This document shows positions 1 through 11,795 of a DNA stretch of 64,000 bases, piece by piece. The stretch covers positions 62,001 through 126,000 of the forward strand of contig LLEY01000123.1 in assembly GCA_001414485.1 (NCBI GenBank), given 5' to 3'. Both the position numbers and the translations under genes were made by a program. Numbering within the stretch: the first letter of the stretch is position 1; each line of letters opens with the position of its first letter. This stretch comes from Calycina herbarum (Eukaryota; Ascomycota; Leotiomycetes; Helotiales; Pezizellaceae). The notes beneath the pieces are model-generated. The model worked only from the letters and a program-made list of their open reading frames with translations. It did no database searches and was not told the DNA's origin.

Positions 1-20
1 AATCGCCACTTCTGGGCAAA

Positions 21-1116
21 ATGCTTCGCTATACATGGGGTGACTTCATCGCACTCAGCTACACTTGGTCCAGCGAGCTTCAACCACGCATGATCCGAGT
101 AAATGGTACTAGTGTTTGTGTCGGGCAAAATCTTGAAGCCGCTCTCCGGGCCATTCGAAATGGGGGTTATCTCAAAAACGGTATCAAGTTGTGGATTGAT
201 GCTTTGTCGATTAACCAAGAAGACAATGTCGAGAAAGGAACTGAAGTAGCTCGCATGGTCAACATCTATAGCGGTGCTGCAGACATTCTCATCTGGTTAG
301 GGTACCAGGACCCAGAAATGTGTCACGTTATGAATTTCATATCGAAGCTCTCGGGCTGCTGGAACGATGAAGATACAACACAACTTCGAGAAACCCTTCC
401 CAGAGTCTTAGCTTCCACTTCCCCAAAAATATGGTCGCAATTTCTGGAATTTGCACAACTACCTTACTGGGGACGAACATGGATTCTCCAAGAAATAGCT
501 GCAGGTTCTGCCGACATGAGTGTCCTGTACGCGGACAAGTTTGTAAAATGGTCAGACCTCTACAATGCTACAATCTTTTTTCAAAATCATCCCAGACGTC
601 AAAATTGAGAATGCGATCAAAGATGTCCTGAACGAATTCCCGGAGCACAAAGAACAAGCCAGACATATCCTGGAATTCTACTACTATCGATTCCTCAAAA
701 TAAACGACATTGAGGAGCTCCGACAGAGACGGGTTGAACCAGACTTGATGAAGCTTTTCACCTTCAGCCGGGAGAATGTTGCTGCCCGCCCAAGGGACAA
801 GATATACGGCTTGCTGGCAATCATGAATCGCCAAGTTGCTTCCAACATCACTGCAAAGTATGGAAGCGATGTGACGGACGATGACGTATTTGAAGATTTT
901 GCTAGGAAATGGATTGAACATGGTCATAACCTCGATATTCTGGGGCAATCCGGTTTAAAGGACTCACCATCTTGGGTACCACATCTTCACCAGAATTATA
1001 GACACCTGCAAGGCTCTTCAGAGTTGCCATATACCGCAGGGACAAACGCCGCGATGGATGCTCGATTTACCGAGGACGGCGTGGCTTTCTGGTGGCAGTT
1101 CTTGCTTGGTTTTTGA
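21..1116 (+). pseudogene. HET-domain (heterokaryon incompatibility) gene, frameshifted and short
   Basis: The first reading frame (21-608) encodes a HET domain core: a LSYTW block, then the WIDALSINQED block, then the IYSGAADILIWLG block. These are the diagnostic segments of PF06985 proteins, which act in non-self recognition and cell death in filamentous fungi. The following conserved segment (RPRDKIYGLLAI, the usual PRDRVYALLGL-type motif) lies in a different frame (565-1116). The switch falls near a run of six T at about 574-579, and I see no usable splice pair there. One surplus base would explain it. The joined product would be about 350 residues, whereas family members are commonly 600 or more, and the frame stops abruptly after a WWQF segment. 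The gene starts 20 bases from the window edge, so an upstream exon may be missing. Either a pseudogene or an assembly error in the T run. Confidence 0.75.
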
Positions 1117-1224
1117 TGGTTGTTACTATGTCGCAATATTCCCGTCACATTCATGATGGCACACGAAGACGAACAATTCCAAATCAAGGCTAATACATTA
1201 TAGAAACACCATCAAAGGTCACCA

Positions 1225-3932
1225 TCAACTCGAAATACACATCGACTCCTGCAACACAATATCCCCCGCCGAAAAGCCAACCATAATCGTGTAATTCCCC
1301 GCCACCAAACTCCAATCCTCAATCGCGACATCCCATATCCTTAAATCCTCCTTCGCAATCACAATTGTAACCTCCTTCTCCTCCCCACTCTCCAAATAAA
1401 CCTTCTCGAATCCCTTCAACAACTTCGGAGGCTCCATCGCAGCCGCAGGATACGAAACATAAACCTGCACAACCTCTTTCCCCGCAACTCCACCAGTGTT
1501 AGAAAGGGTGGAACTCACAACCACACTCTCAGCTCCTTCCACATTCGCGTTCCCCAACTCGAGACAGAAGAGATTGAATGTCGTGTAACTCAATCCATGG
1601 CCGAAGGGGAATAATGGTGTTACGGAATGTTCGTCGAACCATTTATATCCCACATACAAGCCCTCTTTGAAATCTACCTCCAACTCTTCCCATATTTGGA
1701 TGGTATCGTTGAGAGTTTTTGGGAATGTCATTGGGAGTTTGCCGCTGGGGTTTACGTTGCCATACAGTAAGTTTCCGAGGGCGAGACCGACTTGTTGGCC
1801 GCTGTACCATGCTTCCATTATGGCATCGACGGAGTCGATCCAGGGCATGAGGATGGCCGAGTTGGTGTTTAGGACGACGAGGGTCTTTTTGGATAATTTT
1901 GACAAACGAGCAATTACTGCATCTTGGTCGCCGGGAAGTGAGAGGCCAAGATTGTTATCTACACCTTCGGAGTGTCGGTCTGATACGAAAATGATGCTTA
2001 AATCTGCTTCCGCAGCTAAGGCGTCTGCGTCTGTATCTCGAGTAGTGTTGCCAACGGAGACACCCAAGGTGATTCCATAGCCCCCAGTTGAGAGGGATGC
2101 ACCCATCGAGTACTTCATTTCCAAAGAAACTTCAACACCACATGTGAGGTTGATTATTCCTTGTATAGTATTTCCAAAATTTGCCCCGGTCATGTTGGCA
2201 ATCAATGTGTTGTCGATGGTGAGCAAGGCATCTCCTTGACCTGTGAGCGAAAAGTGGTAGAGTCCTGTGGTATTTGGCATGAAGGTTCCGGTGTATACAG
2301 ATGAAAAGACTTGTGGCCAAGCTTGCCATAATTCTGGGGGGTATGAGGCAGAAGTGATGTTTCCGACTGTCAAAGTTTGGTTTATTGGGCCACTCCAATC
2401 AACTGTGGTGTAGTAAGTTACTTCGAGACCGCTTGGGAACATGGTTGAAGGTACTTGGGGGAATTGCCCGGTTCCTGGGTATGCTTCGCTGTAGCTTACG
2501 GTTATGTTTTCTTGCTGGCCGAGTCGTGTTATCTCGTCAAGTGGCGCTTGTACTACTGTGGTAGCATCAATCACACTGGAATCTGAGTTAGCTTGTCGAT
2601 TCACGAGAGAGGGATACAGAACTTACAAGCCTCCATGATTTTCAGACACTTGGTTGGCTTTCGTAGCATCAACTCCAAAGACCGCAACCTTCCGGTACTT
2701 TCCAGAACTAATAGGCAACGTCTCGTCTTCATTCTTCAACAACACAGCTCCCTCCTCAACCAACCCCTGAGCAAGATCCAAATGCGCCTGCGTCCTCGCA
2801 ACCGCCTTAGAACTCCCAGTAACAGGCTCATCAACAACCCCAAACTCAATCATAGGCCTCCAAATCCTCCTCACAATATCCTCCACCCTCTCAAAAGGCA
2901 CACTCCCATTATCCACAGCCTCAACAAGCAAATTCCCATAATAAGCCGGGAACCCATAAGAAGGAACCAAGCTCCCACCAGGCATACTAATATCCAAGCC
3001 CGCCAGAGCAGCAGCAACAGTGCTTCGAACTGAAAAATACCAATCCGCAACTACATACCCGTCGAACCCCCAATCTTCTTTCAGGAGATTGAGTAACCAC
3101 TCGTTTTCACAAGTGTACTGGCCGTTAAGTTTATTGTACGAACACATAATCGCCGCCGCATTCCCTTCCTGCACAGCAGCTTTAAAAGCTGGGAGGTATA
3201 ATTCATGTAAAACCCTCATCTCAACGTTCGAATCATAAGCCACCCACTCAGGATCAAGTCCAAATCTATTCCTATCCTGATTATAGGCCGCGAAATGTTT
3301 CGGACACGCAAGCATTTTCTGACTCTGGATCCCTAGGACTTGGGCTACCGCAAGTTTACTAGTCAAGTGCGGATCTTCTGAGAATGTCTCGCCTGCTCTA
3401 CCCCAAAGGGGAGAACGGAGGATGTTTATCGTTGGACTGAGAACGACGTTTCGCGCTTTGGACTTGTGTTCTTGAGCCAGCGCTTGACCGTAGAGATACA
3501 TGAGTGTGGTGTTCCAGGTTGCTGCGTCTAGGACTGGGGCTGGGAATGTTGTTACGTTGTCGAGGGAGTTTCCTACGCCGGCTGGACCGTCGCCCATGCA
3601 GATTGAGGGGAGGTCTAGCTCGGTATTGCCGCTGATGTGACCTATGCATGCTGATACTCCGGTTCCTTGGTCTTCGAGCTGTGGGGGATTGTTGCTTAGC
3701 GAGTGTTCCTTTGTTTGGGGGTTTGAGGAGGAAAGGGGGGACTTACGACTGTGTCACCTTGGACCATGGCGTACATTTGGGTTCGATTCCATTGGAGCAT
3801 TAAGGCTTCGAGTCTCGTTTCTGTGTCTAGGAAGGTATCAAGCCATGGTTGTGAAGTGTTTTGAGCAACTGACGAGTTTACCAGGGAAGTGAGGACAGTG
3901 GCAACGAAGCCTGTCTTGGTGAGGAAACCCAT
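1225..3932 (-). CDS. Secreted GH3 beta-glucosidase with PA14 insert (862 aa, 3 exons)
   Basis: Glycoside hydrolase family 3 enzyme, expected to release glucose from cello-oligosaccharides or other beta-glucosides outside the cell. Exons read 3747-3932, 2627-3678 and 1225-2575; introns of 68 and 51 nt have GTAAGT donors and keep the frame. The N-terminus is a signal peptide (MGFLTKTGFVATVLTSL). The (beta/alpha)8 domain shows GTGVSACIGH, then the ICMGDGPAGV substrate-binding block, and the nucleophile Asp in VVADW at about residue 270. A PA14 domain follows (FSSVYTGTFMPNTTGLYHF). It is inserted in the second GH3 domain, and a C-terminal fibronectin-III-like domain (NTGGVAGKEVVQVYVSYP) ends the protein. 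Length fits fungal beta-glucosidases of about 860 residues. Many N-x-S/T sites are consistent with secretion. The substrate cannot be fixed from sequence. Confidence 0.9.
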
Positions 3933-4564
3933 CTTGAGACTTGGAGATGTGAGTGAGTGAGTGGGACTGACTACCCGCGAGAAGTAGATAACGGGGCATC
4001 ACGAACATATAACTATTTTTTCTTTCTTTCGGTCTCTCCCATGTGGAAAGTATAGCTCCTTTTTGGGGGGGGGGGGGGTAAGGGTATACAGATGTGGAGT
4101 AAGTCTTGACCGATAGTTGGGATAAGTCACCGGTGTTCAACTCAAAAATGTTTCCGCCAGACCAGTGAACAGATCCCACGGGGTTCATTTCCAGGAACTG
4201 CGAAGGTGGGTTGTTTCTTTTTTGGGGGTGATAGTCGGGGTGATGAGATACCAAGGATGGAGTTGCGTTTACTGTCAGGTACCCACAGGTACCAGCCAGG
4301 ATAAAAAATGGCATGTTTCTGTTGTGGTGGTATCAATAGTGGGGGATCCCCGGATTGTGCTGGGTTGGGATCTTGGAGGAGAAATTAAGTTGAGTGTTTT
4401 TCATGGGTCCTTCTGTTTACTGTTCAAGAGTTGGGTGTATTTTCACAGTAAGTTTTTATAGTGATTTGTATTTACTTTCGAATTACTCTATAATTCAGAA
4501 CTCTCCACCCACACTTTCATCCCCACCCCCCTCGACCCTCGATCAAGCACTGTTACTCAATAGC
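3933..4564. other. Intergenic region upstream of the GH3 gene
   Basis: About 630 bp that should hold the GH3 promoter (minus strand) and the 3' end of the gene to the right. A run of G lies near 4065-4078. Short open frames here have no protein-like composition or recognisable motif. I see nothing else. Confidence 0.4.
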
Positions 4565-5040
4565 TCAAGCATTCCCCTCCAACCCCACAACAGTCGTCTC
4601 AGCATGGCTAAAAGTCCTCAACCCAGTCCTGGTAATCTTCAATATAGAACCACAATTTGGATCCGGACAAGCGATGAGACCATCTGTTGTCATCCAGTCG
4701 TGTTTATGTGTTGGTCTTTGCTTTGCTGCTAGGAGAGGGAAGGCGGACGCTTTCATTTCTATAGCGTTAGTTTTTACTCTTGGTAAGCTCAAAAAAACCC
4801 GGAAAACAAAAGTTGGGAATGGGGGTATTTTAAAAAGTGGGAGTGGTAATGGAGCTTACCGAGACTGTAAATACTTATTCCCTGGCCCGCGGGGAGATAC
4901 ATCATTTCCCCTTGTAGAGTAAAGTGATCTCCTTCTTTTGCGCCGCAGAGGATTTTGGCACCGGGGGGACAGACTACTTCGACTTTTAGGTCGTAGAGTT
5001 GGAAGGAGTCGTCGTCTGGGGTTAAGGCTGAGGCTGCCAT
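4565..5040 (-). CDS. TIGR04076-type small conserved protein (124 aa, 2 exons)
   Basis: A small, probably cytosolic protein of the TIGR04076-like family, whose function is not established. Exons are 4860-5040 and 4565-4758, joined in frame across a 101-nt intron with a GTAAGC donor and a CTATAG acceptor. The product has the family layout: an N-terminal strand (YDLKVEVVCPPGAKILCG), a middle block (GEMMYLPAGQGISIYSL), a hydrophobic PLLAAKQRPTH segment, and a C-terminal CPDPNC block followed by ITRTGLRTFSHAETT. The cysteine pattern, with VVCP near the N-terminus and CPDPNC near the C-terminus, suggests a structural or metal site, but this is inference. It lies between the GH3 gene and a Zn2Cys6 regulator, all on the minus strand. 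Confidence 0.75.
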
Positions 5041-5458
5041 TTTTGATGATTGATTGAGGAATGGGTTAAGAGGGGGAGTGAGTGAGTGATTTGAGGGTGG
5101 GTTAGGTTGATTGTGCCGTGTTTGGTGTTCCTATTAACCCGATTTTTGGGTTGATGAATGATTCGGTATTAACGGTTTGTATCGTTTCGTCTTCCGGATT
5201 GGGGATCTCAGGTTCCCATTTGGCTCGTTATCAGAGATGTGTATTTCATTCGAGGCCGAACTTTCCATTTCCCCATTCTCTGTATGATAATCTGGTTGGA
5301 CACCGATGATTCACGGTGTTCTAAGATAATCGCGCGGGTCTTCCCCGCATTCATTTATTAGAGGTGGCAGGGTGAGGGTGGTATCACACGTGTGTCTACC
5401 CCACTCTTCGCAATTTGCTTCTTCCCAGCCTCCACGATTTCGGTATCCTGGGAAGTGT
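5041..5458. other. Intergenic region, no gene seen
   Basis: About 420 bp between the minus-strand small protein and the end of the Zn2Cys6 regulator. It should contain the promoter of the former and the terminator of the latter. No further coding signal was found on either strand. Confidence 0.4.
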
Positions 5459-7771
5459 TCAGGAACTGGTAAAGTTATCAGATAAGAAAATCCCCTCTCC
5501 AGTCCAAAATCCCGCATCGCTGAAGAGATTCTCCCACATATCCTTGTTCTCGAAGAGGTTAGCTTGGAAATCTGGTTGGCTGTCTGGAGAGTGGGAGTTG
5601 GTGGGTAGGTAGAGGGGCGGTGAGAGGGTGTTTGCTCCTATTTCTCTTTGGTTTGGATTTTGGTCGGTGTGGTGTTGGGAGAGGGTAGCTTGGATTGGTG
5701 GTAGTTGATGTTGATGGTGAGGGGGTTTTCCGAGATCTGTGAGAGTTGTATGGGAGCGTTTGGGAATTTTCAAATCTTTGTATTTCCGTAGAACGTTTTT
5801 CAGGAATCGGGCTTGCATTGCGCAGCCTGTAGAGGGGGATACGCATTGTTTTTGGAAGGTTTCCGATGCGTCGTGGATGGCTTTTGTTGAGGCGGCTTCG
5901 AAGTCTGAACGCATGTGTTTGGGGAGTGAGACGAGAAGCTGTCTATCTTAGACTATGTCTTGTGATATAGAGGGATGGAAGAAGATACCTTGATTAAGAA
6001 TATTGCTGCGTAAGCTGTCATGACGTGTATGGAGTCTTGCACGAAATATAGCTGTTTCAAAGGACCAAATTCTTGGGAGATTTGCTCTAGCATTCCGACG
6101 CTGGAGGAGTGACAAAGCCATAATGCTGTTGTTGACATTGGGATATCTTTTTTCAGTTCGCGTAATGATGTCTGGAGGGAGTAAGAGTTGAGGAGTAGAC
6201 GTAGATGTAAGCCGTAGAAATAGACAAGAAACCTTTGGCATGGTTCTACTTCTTCTATTTGTTGTTAGAAAATGAGTGAGAGATGGAGGGGGAGTAGAAA
6301 GTTACCAGCATCGAACAAAGGAAGCCACTTTCTCTCCCAGGATGTGAGATTGTTGTTTAGAATTTTGGACAGGGTCTCGGTTCGTGAGGTGTGGTGGGAA
6401 CTTTGTTGAGCTGGGGATGCGAGATCAAGGATTTCGCAGCTTGTTAGACGGAGGGAGACGAATGCCGATAAAAGTAAATCGCAACCTGGGACTGCGAAGT
6501 CCTCGAGGTGCCAAGAGTGAGATTTCGTGATGAACTCGTTTTGGTCTACCATCCATGGTTTCCCAAGCTGTAGGCTCAGACTGGGTTTCTGTTAGCACTT
6601 TTGGTTGGTGATTATAAGGGGGTTGCAGTACCTTCTATCATATACAAACAGTACAAGCCAAGTCCTCTCTATATTTCTAGCTTCTCTTATGGACAATTCG
6701 GATTTTTTATCACTACCAGTTTTTTGAGATACGGGTTCGAGTTCATGCCAGCCCAATTCGATACACATCCGAATCGCATATCCGAGTAGTAACCATGTTC
6801 TCCCCTCTGCTGGTTCTTTCCAGTAGGTAAATACCAAGATGCCTTGTACTGTTTCAATAGTCTTACTCCCACTCGTAAAAGCTTTCCCAAGAAGCTTTTC
6901 TGAGTGTGCTTGTAGTGTCGGATGCAGTGTGGGATGAAACGCTTTTGAAGATGCAGCGAGAATTGTGGTAAGGAGAAATGGTGATCTTTGCTGTACATAG
7001 GCAAATGTATGTAGCTTGGGATCCAGCTGACAAATATATGGATTTAAACATCGTGTAAAGCTATTTTGTTTTAGTATATCTCAAACAACAAGAAAAAGCA
7101 TGGTGATATATACCTCTCAAATAGTCCGAAAGCTACAGGAAAACTCAATAGCCCACATGCAATTGGATCATCATGAATATCCGAAGACACCGAAACTTGA
7201 GGTAGGCTGCTTCTAGTATTCGGATCATCGTCTTCAGGTACACAGAGAATCGTCTCTAGTGAGAATCGACCGGTTTGAGCTGCTTTGCTAAGAATCCCTA
7301 CTGGCTGGAGAGCTTCAGTTCCCCAAGCTCCATTTTGACGTGGGGGGTTCATGTCTTCAGTATTTTGCAACATTGGAGAGATGAGTTGAGGTGGTGATGC
7401 GGGTTGTGGGTTTTCATCTCGGTTATTTTCTGAATTCTCTTCTTGATTTGGTGCTGTTGGTTGAGGAGTTCTGCGTTTGATCCTGTGGTATTTTTCAGCA
7501 CCTCTGTCAGACTGTTCAATAGAAAGTATAGGAGAACAAACCTGGTTCCTGGCTTCCGTCCCCTCCGATGTCTCTCAAAAACACAACTTATAGATTTACG
7601 AAGGCACCTCTCGCAAATTGAGTCTTCTGGCGTCACTTTGCATTTTACTTTATTGCTCCGGCAGGCGAGGCAAGCCGCGACTGTTTGTGGACTAGAACTG
7701 CTTCAGCGAGAACTCGAGATTTCGGAATTGAACCGGCTTTACCTTTGCATCCGAAATAGAGGGTCTGTCAT
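5459..7771 (-). CDS. Zn2Cys6 transcription factor with fungal MHR domain (665 aa, 7 exons)
   Basis: A nuclear binuclear-zinc-cluster regulator. Exons read 7743-7771, 7691-7542, 7482-7114, 7060-6632, 6580-6306, 6254-5989 and 5938-5459, all in frame with introns of 49-59 nt. The zinc cluster is split by the first intron, so the ATG lies in a 29-nt exon (MTDPLFRMQ). The cluster reads CLACRSNKVKCK, then CERC and SCVF, with basic HRRGRKPGTR directly after it. The middle homology domain holds ILVFTYWKEP, YAIRMCIELGWHE and the typical DRSLSLQLGKPW block. The C-terminus ends shortly after FSDAGFWTGEGIF. The target is unknown. The upstream neighbours (GH3, TIGR04076-type) are on the same strand but are separate transcription units. 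The exon 2/3 junction has a GTTTGT donor and is the least certain. Confidence 0.85.
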
Positions 7772-7961
7772 TTAATTGTGAAGGATATAAATGCAGTGGT
7801 TGAGAGTTGTAACATTTTGAGTTATCTTGCTCTTTTGTGGGGTGAAAGTGGGAGGGAGTGAAAGAGAGGAGAGTCGGAAGTCGGGCGCCGAATCGGGGGC
7901 AAATCCGAGAGAATCCGAGAGATAAGAAACTCAATCTCCTAATTTGCAATATATATCTAAT

Positions 7962-8975
7962 TTAAGGGGTAAACACATCCGTCACATTTGTTGGCCCTGA
8001 TCCCAGCACAATTCCACCTCCAGGGATATAAATCTTCCTTTTAACCGACAACGCAACGGTTCCATGTCTCGGGACTTTCATCGGACTCAAACGCGTCCAC
8101 GTCGCGGTCTCTGTATCAAAAACCTCAGTGTTATTGAAGACTCCTGAATCAAGAGCAAAATTCCCCTCTCCGCCAAAAGTATATATACTTTTATTTAATA
8201 CAGCAGCGGCATGACCACCCCTCGCAGTCGGCATTGTCGATGGACTCAGTTCCCAGCCTCCCTCGATATCTTCCAAGTCCAAGGTATACACGGTCTTGCT
8301 GACGATAATCCCATGGCCAACAGATCTCCCTCCAGTAACATAAAATGTGCCCCCTACAATGGCACCAGCTGCATGATCTCTCAGTACTGGAAGCGCGGAA
8401 CCAGGATACGAAGTCCACGTCCCTGTGATGGTATCAAAAGCAGAGACCTCATCCACAGTCAACACTCTTCCACCTGAATTAAATTCCATCCATCGCAATC
8501 CACCAGCCAGATAAATCGTTGTTCCGAATACACCAATTGCAGCGCTACCCCTTTCCGTGCCCTCGGGAAATGAGGCTATCAATGTCCATTCATCTTCCTG
8601 GGGATCGTAAACCCAACAATTTGCGGTTGCCTGCCAAGTTTGATTTTGATCACGAAGCTCAGCAAGGCCACCAAGGAGGTAGATTTTTCCATTGACGGCT
8701 GCGGCATTGGGATGGTTGAGAGCCAGTGGAAGAGGGGCAATTGATTTCCACGTGTTGCTAGGAATGTCGTAGAGAGTTACGAGGTCGGTATTGTTCCAAG
8801 TTTCCCCTATTTGAATGATTCCCCCTAAAACTACAAGTTTAGTAGAATTGAGGGCAACAGATGTATGTTCTTGTCGTGGTATTATCGGTATAGGAGCCAG
8901 ATCTTCCCAGGTTCCCTGACCATTGGCGAGATTCCCGATGCCGGCGAAAGCGAAAAAGAAGGTTGAGGCATGCAT
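7962..8975 (-). CDS. Secreted kelch-repeat beta-propeller protein (about 337 aa)
   Basis: An intronless gene for a kelch beta-propeller. Repeated blades carry the kelch pattern: VVLGG, KIYLLGG, TIYLAGG, TFYVTGG, SIYTFGG and KIYIPGGG, each followed by a TW/W strand and a YD or FD turn. Six blades can be counted. I chose the ATG at 8975 because it gives a short secretion signal (MHASTFFFAFAGIGNLANG) directly before the first blade. An in-frame upstream ATG at 9089 would add 38 residues that look like neither a signal nor a blade. Kelch propellers bind proteins or, in galactose-oxidase relatives, carry copper; no copper-oxidase ligands are evident. Ligand and role are unknown. Confidence 0.8.
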   Translation of the reverse strand: MHASTFFFAFAGIGNLANGQGTWEDLAPIPIIPRQEHTSVALNSTKLVVLGGIIQIGETWNNTDLVTLYDIPSNTWKSIAPLPLALNHPNAAAVNGKIYLLGGLAELRDQNQTWQATANCWVYDPQEDEWTLIASFPEGTERGSAAIGVFGTTIYLAGGLRWMEFNSGGRVLTVDEVSAFDTITGTWTSYPGSALPVLRDHAAGAIVGGTFYVTGGRSVGHGIIVSKTVYTLDLEDIEGGWELSPSTMPTARGGHAAAVLNKSIYTFGGEGNFALDSGVFNNTEVFDTETATWTRLSPMKVPRHGTVALSVKRKIYIPGGGIVLGSGPTNVTDVFTP

Positions 8976-9280
8976 GATGCAATGTACGAGAAGCTTGTCT
9001 AAGGAATAAAACATGTTGATGGGATTCCTTTTCAGGAATTCTAATCCTCTTTTAAATACATTTGCGAAATGTATTAGAGAGGCACGCAAAAGACACTAAT
9101 GAGATTCCCTCATTTTGAGTGGCTAAAAATACGACTACAATTATCTTGGCGTGCCATATGAAGAAGGTCGATGAGAAATGCGATGCTTAGTCGGGCACAG
9201 GTTCTGAGAAGAATAAACATTTCAATTGCGAAATAACACCAATTCGATTAAAGTTGTATTATTCCGACAAGATTTGAATC

Positions 9281-11202
9281 CTACTGTCGATATTCTGCAC
9301 CGCAATCCCCCATCGCCTCGAAAACATCACGAGCTTTCGATTTATCCAACACTTTCTTAACCAATTCTCTATCCTCATCATCCAACCGGAACGAGAAAAC
9401 CTTCAAATTCTCTTCAATATGCTCACTGATACCCATTCTCGCACCAATTATTACAGCTCCAACATAGTCATGATCCAATACCCATCTAACAGCAACACTC
9501 GAAACCGAAACGCCATATTTCTTAGCCATCACTGCAAGCTGGCATAGCAATTCCTGGAATAGAGCCCAACCACCCCAAACGGTAATCATCTCGAGGTATT
9601 TTCGATGACTAGGTGTCATGTCTTTATCGAAGAGATTTGGGGTTGGCTTTCCGAGCCATTTGTCTGCCAAAAAGCCACCGCACTTGAAGATGTCAATTAA
9701 ATGTTCTCGGAGTGAAAGGGTAAGGACTCATACTAATGATCCGTAAGTCAAGAGTTTGACTTGATGTTTTCGGCAACTATCTGCCATCTTGAATGTCGGT
9801 CGAAGATCTATCAAAGAGAACTGGACTTGATTTGAGACGACCTCGATGCCTTCATCCAAAATCTCATTCATGTGCTCAGTGTCAAAATTGCAAAGTCCGA
9901 GACTTGAGACCCGTGGGTCCTGTTCTATCAATCTTGAAGCTTCGACGTATTGTTTGTCGTTGTACTAGACTTTGTTAGAAGAGACAATCCATTTGGAAAT
10001 TGAAGCCTACATCTTGCCAGTGGAACTGAAGTAATTCGACAGATGTAGAGTTCAGTGCTGTTATACGTTCTGTTACATTCGCTGCTACAACCTCTGGTGT
10101 TACTTTGATGGGCTCGAAGACTGCCCATTTTGTTGCACAATAGATTTTCTCCGAGTCGGATTGAGAAGAACGGAATTGTCCCTAATTTAAGGTAAGTTAC
10201 TCTCCACTCCAGATTGAAGGCATGAAGATACTTACAAATGTTACTTCGGCATCACCCTAGAATTTACTGCGTTAGCCATATTTCTTCTTTAGGACATCAT
10301 CATTGTAGCAAACTCACATAATGATCGGCCATATCATATGCAACCAAACCCGAATCGACATGTTTCCGGAAATCTCTATCAATTTTTGATCTCGAAGCTG
10401 TACCCCAAGCAGGACTCGAAAACTGCCAAAGTCCCATAAACATCCTTGGAATCTCAGCAGTTCCCAATTTTACCAATTCCAATTTGCAATTTCCTGAAGC
10501 AAATCCAGTCGATGCAGCGCCTACAGCTTTAGTTCCAGTAGATTTCACTTCGTCAACTCCACCGTCCAGCTTCTCCACTCTAGACATCCCTCGCTCAAAT
10601 GCGAAATCCACCGGAACATTTTGTTTACAATGGTCGCAAGTAGTTGGCTTGGCTCTGCATGAATTTAGAGCTGCTTTCAGCTCAGCGACCGTCTTCAATT
10701 CCTCCGAGGTCATAGAACGAACTCCAGAGCCTGTCAGAAGTTGCTTTTGAATTGCTGTTACGGATTGCACAACATCCCCATCAATAACCGCAAGAACCTC
10801 CAAAAATTCCTGTCCGTCTTCCGTCGCTGAATCCCATTTCAAAGGCTGAACTTGTCGAAGAACTTGAGTTAAGAGTTCCACACTTTCAAATCCATATCCG
10901 CAACCCATAAGACATCTATATCTGCTTTGAATATCCTGTAAGGAGGGTGTTGGTTTTGGTGTTTCGAGAGAGGCGTCGAATAGCTCGGGAATTGTTTCTG
11001 GCTTCGTACTGGCAAGATAATTCGATACGTGTGTTTGAAATGAGTAGGTTATCGATGGGTTTCCTCCTAACAGTCCTCGCATGATTGATCTCAAGGCTTC
11101 TGTGGGTAGATTTGCGATGATGCAGTCCGTCATCATATTCGTATGAGGTGCCTTTGCCGCAGCCTTCTCCTGCTGCCCATTTATGACCCTGTCGCTCGCC
11201 AT
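9281..11202 (-). CDS. Fusion of an unknown fungal N-terminal domain with an aldo/keto reductase (569 aa, 5 exons)
   Basis: Exons read 11202-10318, 10256-10236, 10181-10011, 9964-9734 and 9682-9281, all in phase 0. The second exon is only 21 nt (GDAEVTF). The N-terminal 240 residues or so form an unknown domain with ANLPTEALRSIMRGLLGG, RCLMGCGYGF and a CDHCKQNV pair. A linker rich in Gly, Ala and Thr follows. The C-terminal half is an aldo/keto reductase of the NADPH-dependent TIM-barrel superfamily: the catalytic Asp and Tyr lie in YDMADHYG, the Lys in ATKW and the His in LLQFHWQD. The late AVIIGAR block fits the cofactor-binding region. The substrate is not predictable. The gene is divergent from the amino-acid permease at 11796. 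Confidence 0.82.
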
Positions 11203-11795
11203 TTTGAATTGAGAAATCGCGATCGGTTAGGGAAAGTTGTGAAGTTGCAAGGTAAAGACAGAAGTAAGAATTGGTGAGGAATGATCTCTAAAAACTTGAC
11301 GAAGTCTGGAGGGAAGCAGACTTCCTACGCTGAAAATTTCACTCCCTCATCAATCCCATTTCTCCACCTCCACAAACCCATCTCTTACGTTTGAAGACTG
11401 CATAGAATCTCGGTACCTGCGCATCGTCTAGTCGAATTAGATCCAAGACAGACAAATCGGTGATCTACGAAGCTTCAATATCGCAAGGTTCCCAAATAAT
11501 CACCTTATCTTAAGACGCCGATGGTGTTCCCCGCCCCTACGAATTTGCCCCTGAAGCCGCTAAAAATGTGCCCGCAGACAGCCCCCCATTTTTGCGACCG
11601 GTATCTTTATGAATGCCGAATTTTAATCTTCAGGTTTCAAGGGTATCTGGTATCAATAACATGGATTGCATGGTTGTGGGGACTTGGGTCCGGCCCGGAG
11701 AGGCTTGTTGTGAGTAACAAAAAGAGCTTGATATCGCGGTTCGTGAGGCTTTCAAGCTCGATCAACACCATACCCGGATTTCGAAGTCTTCCAAG
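11203..11795. promoter_or_regulatory. Divergent promoter region between AKR fusion and permease
   Basis: About 590 bp separate the two divergent start codons, so both promoters must lie here. An open frame at 11521-11799 has no domain features and overlaps the permease start, so I do not treat it as a gene. No operator was identified. Confidence 0.45.

Noticed and set aside
7512..7541. A 30-nt intron in the first Zn2Cys6 regulator
   Set aside because: Too short, and it leaves the wrong frame for the next exon. The 59-nt reading to 7483 is preferred.
8975..9089. Upstream ATG of the kelch gene
   Set aside because: It would add 38 residues and bury the signal peptide inside the protein.
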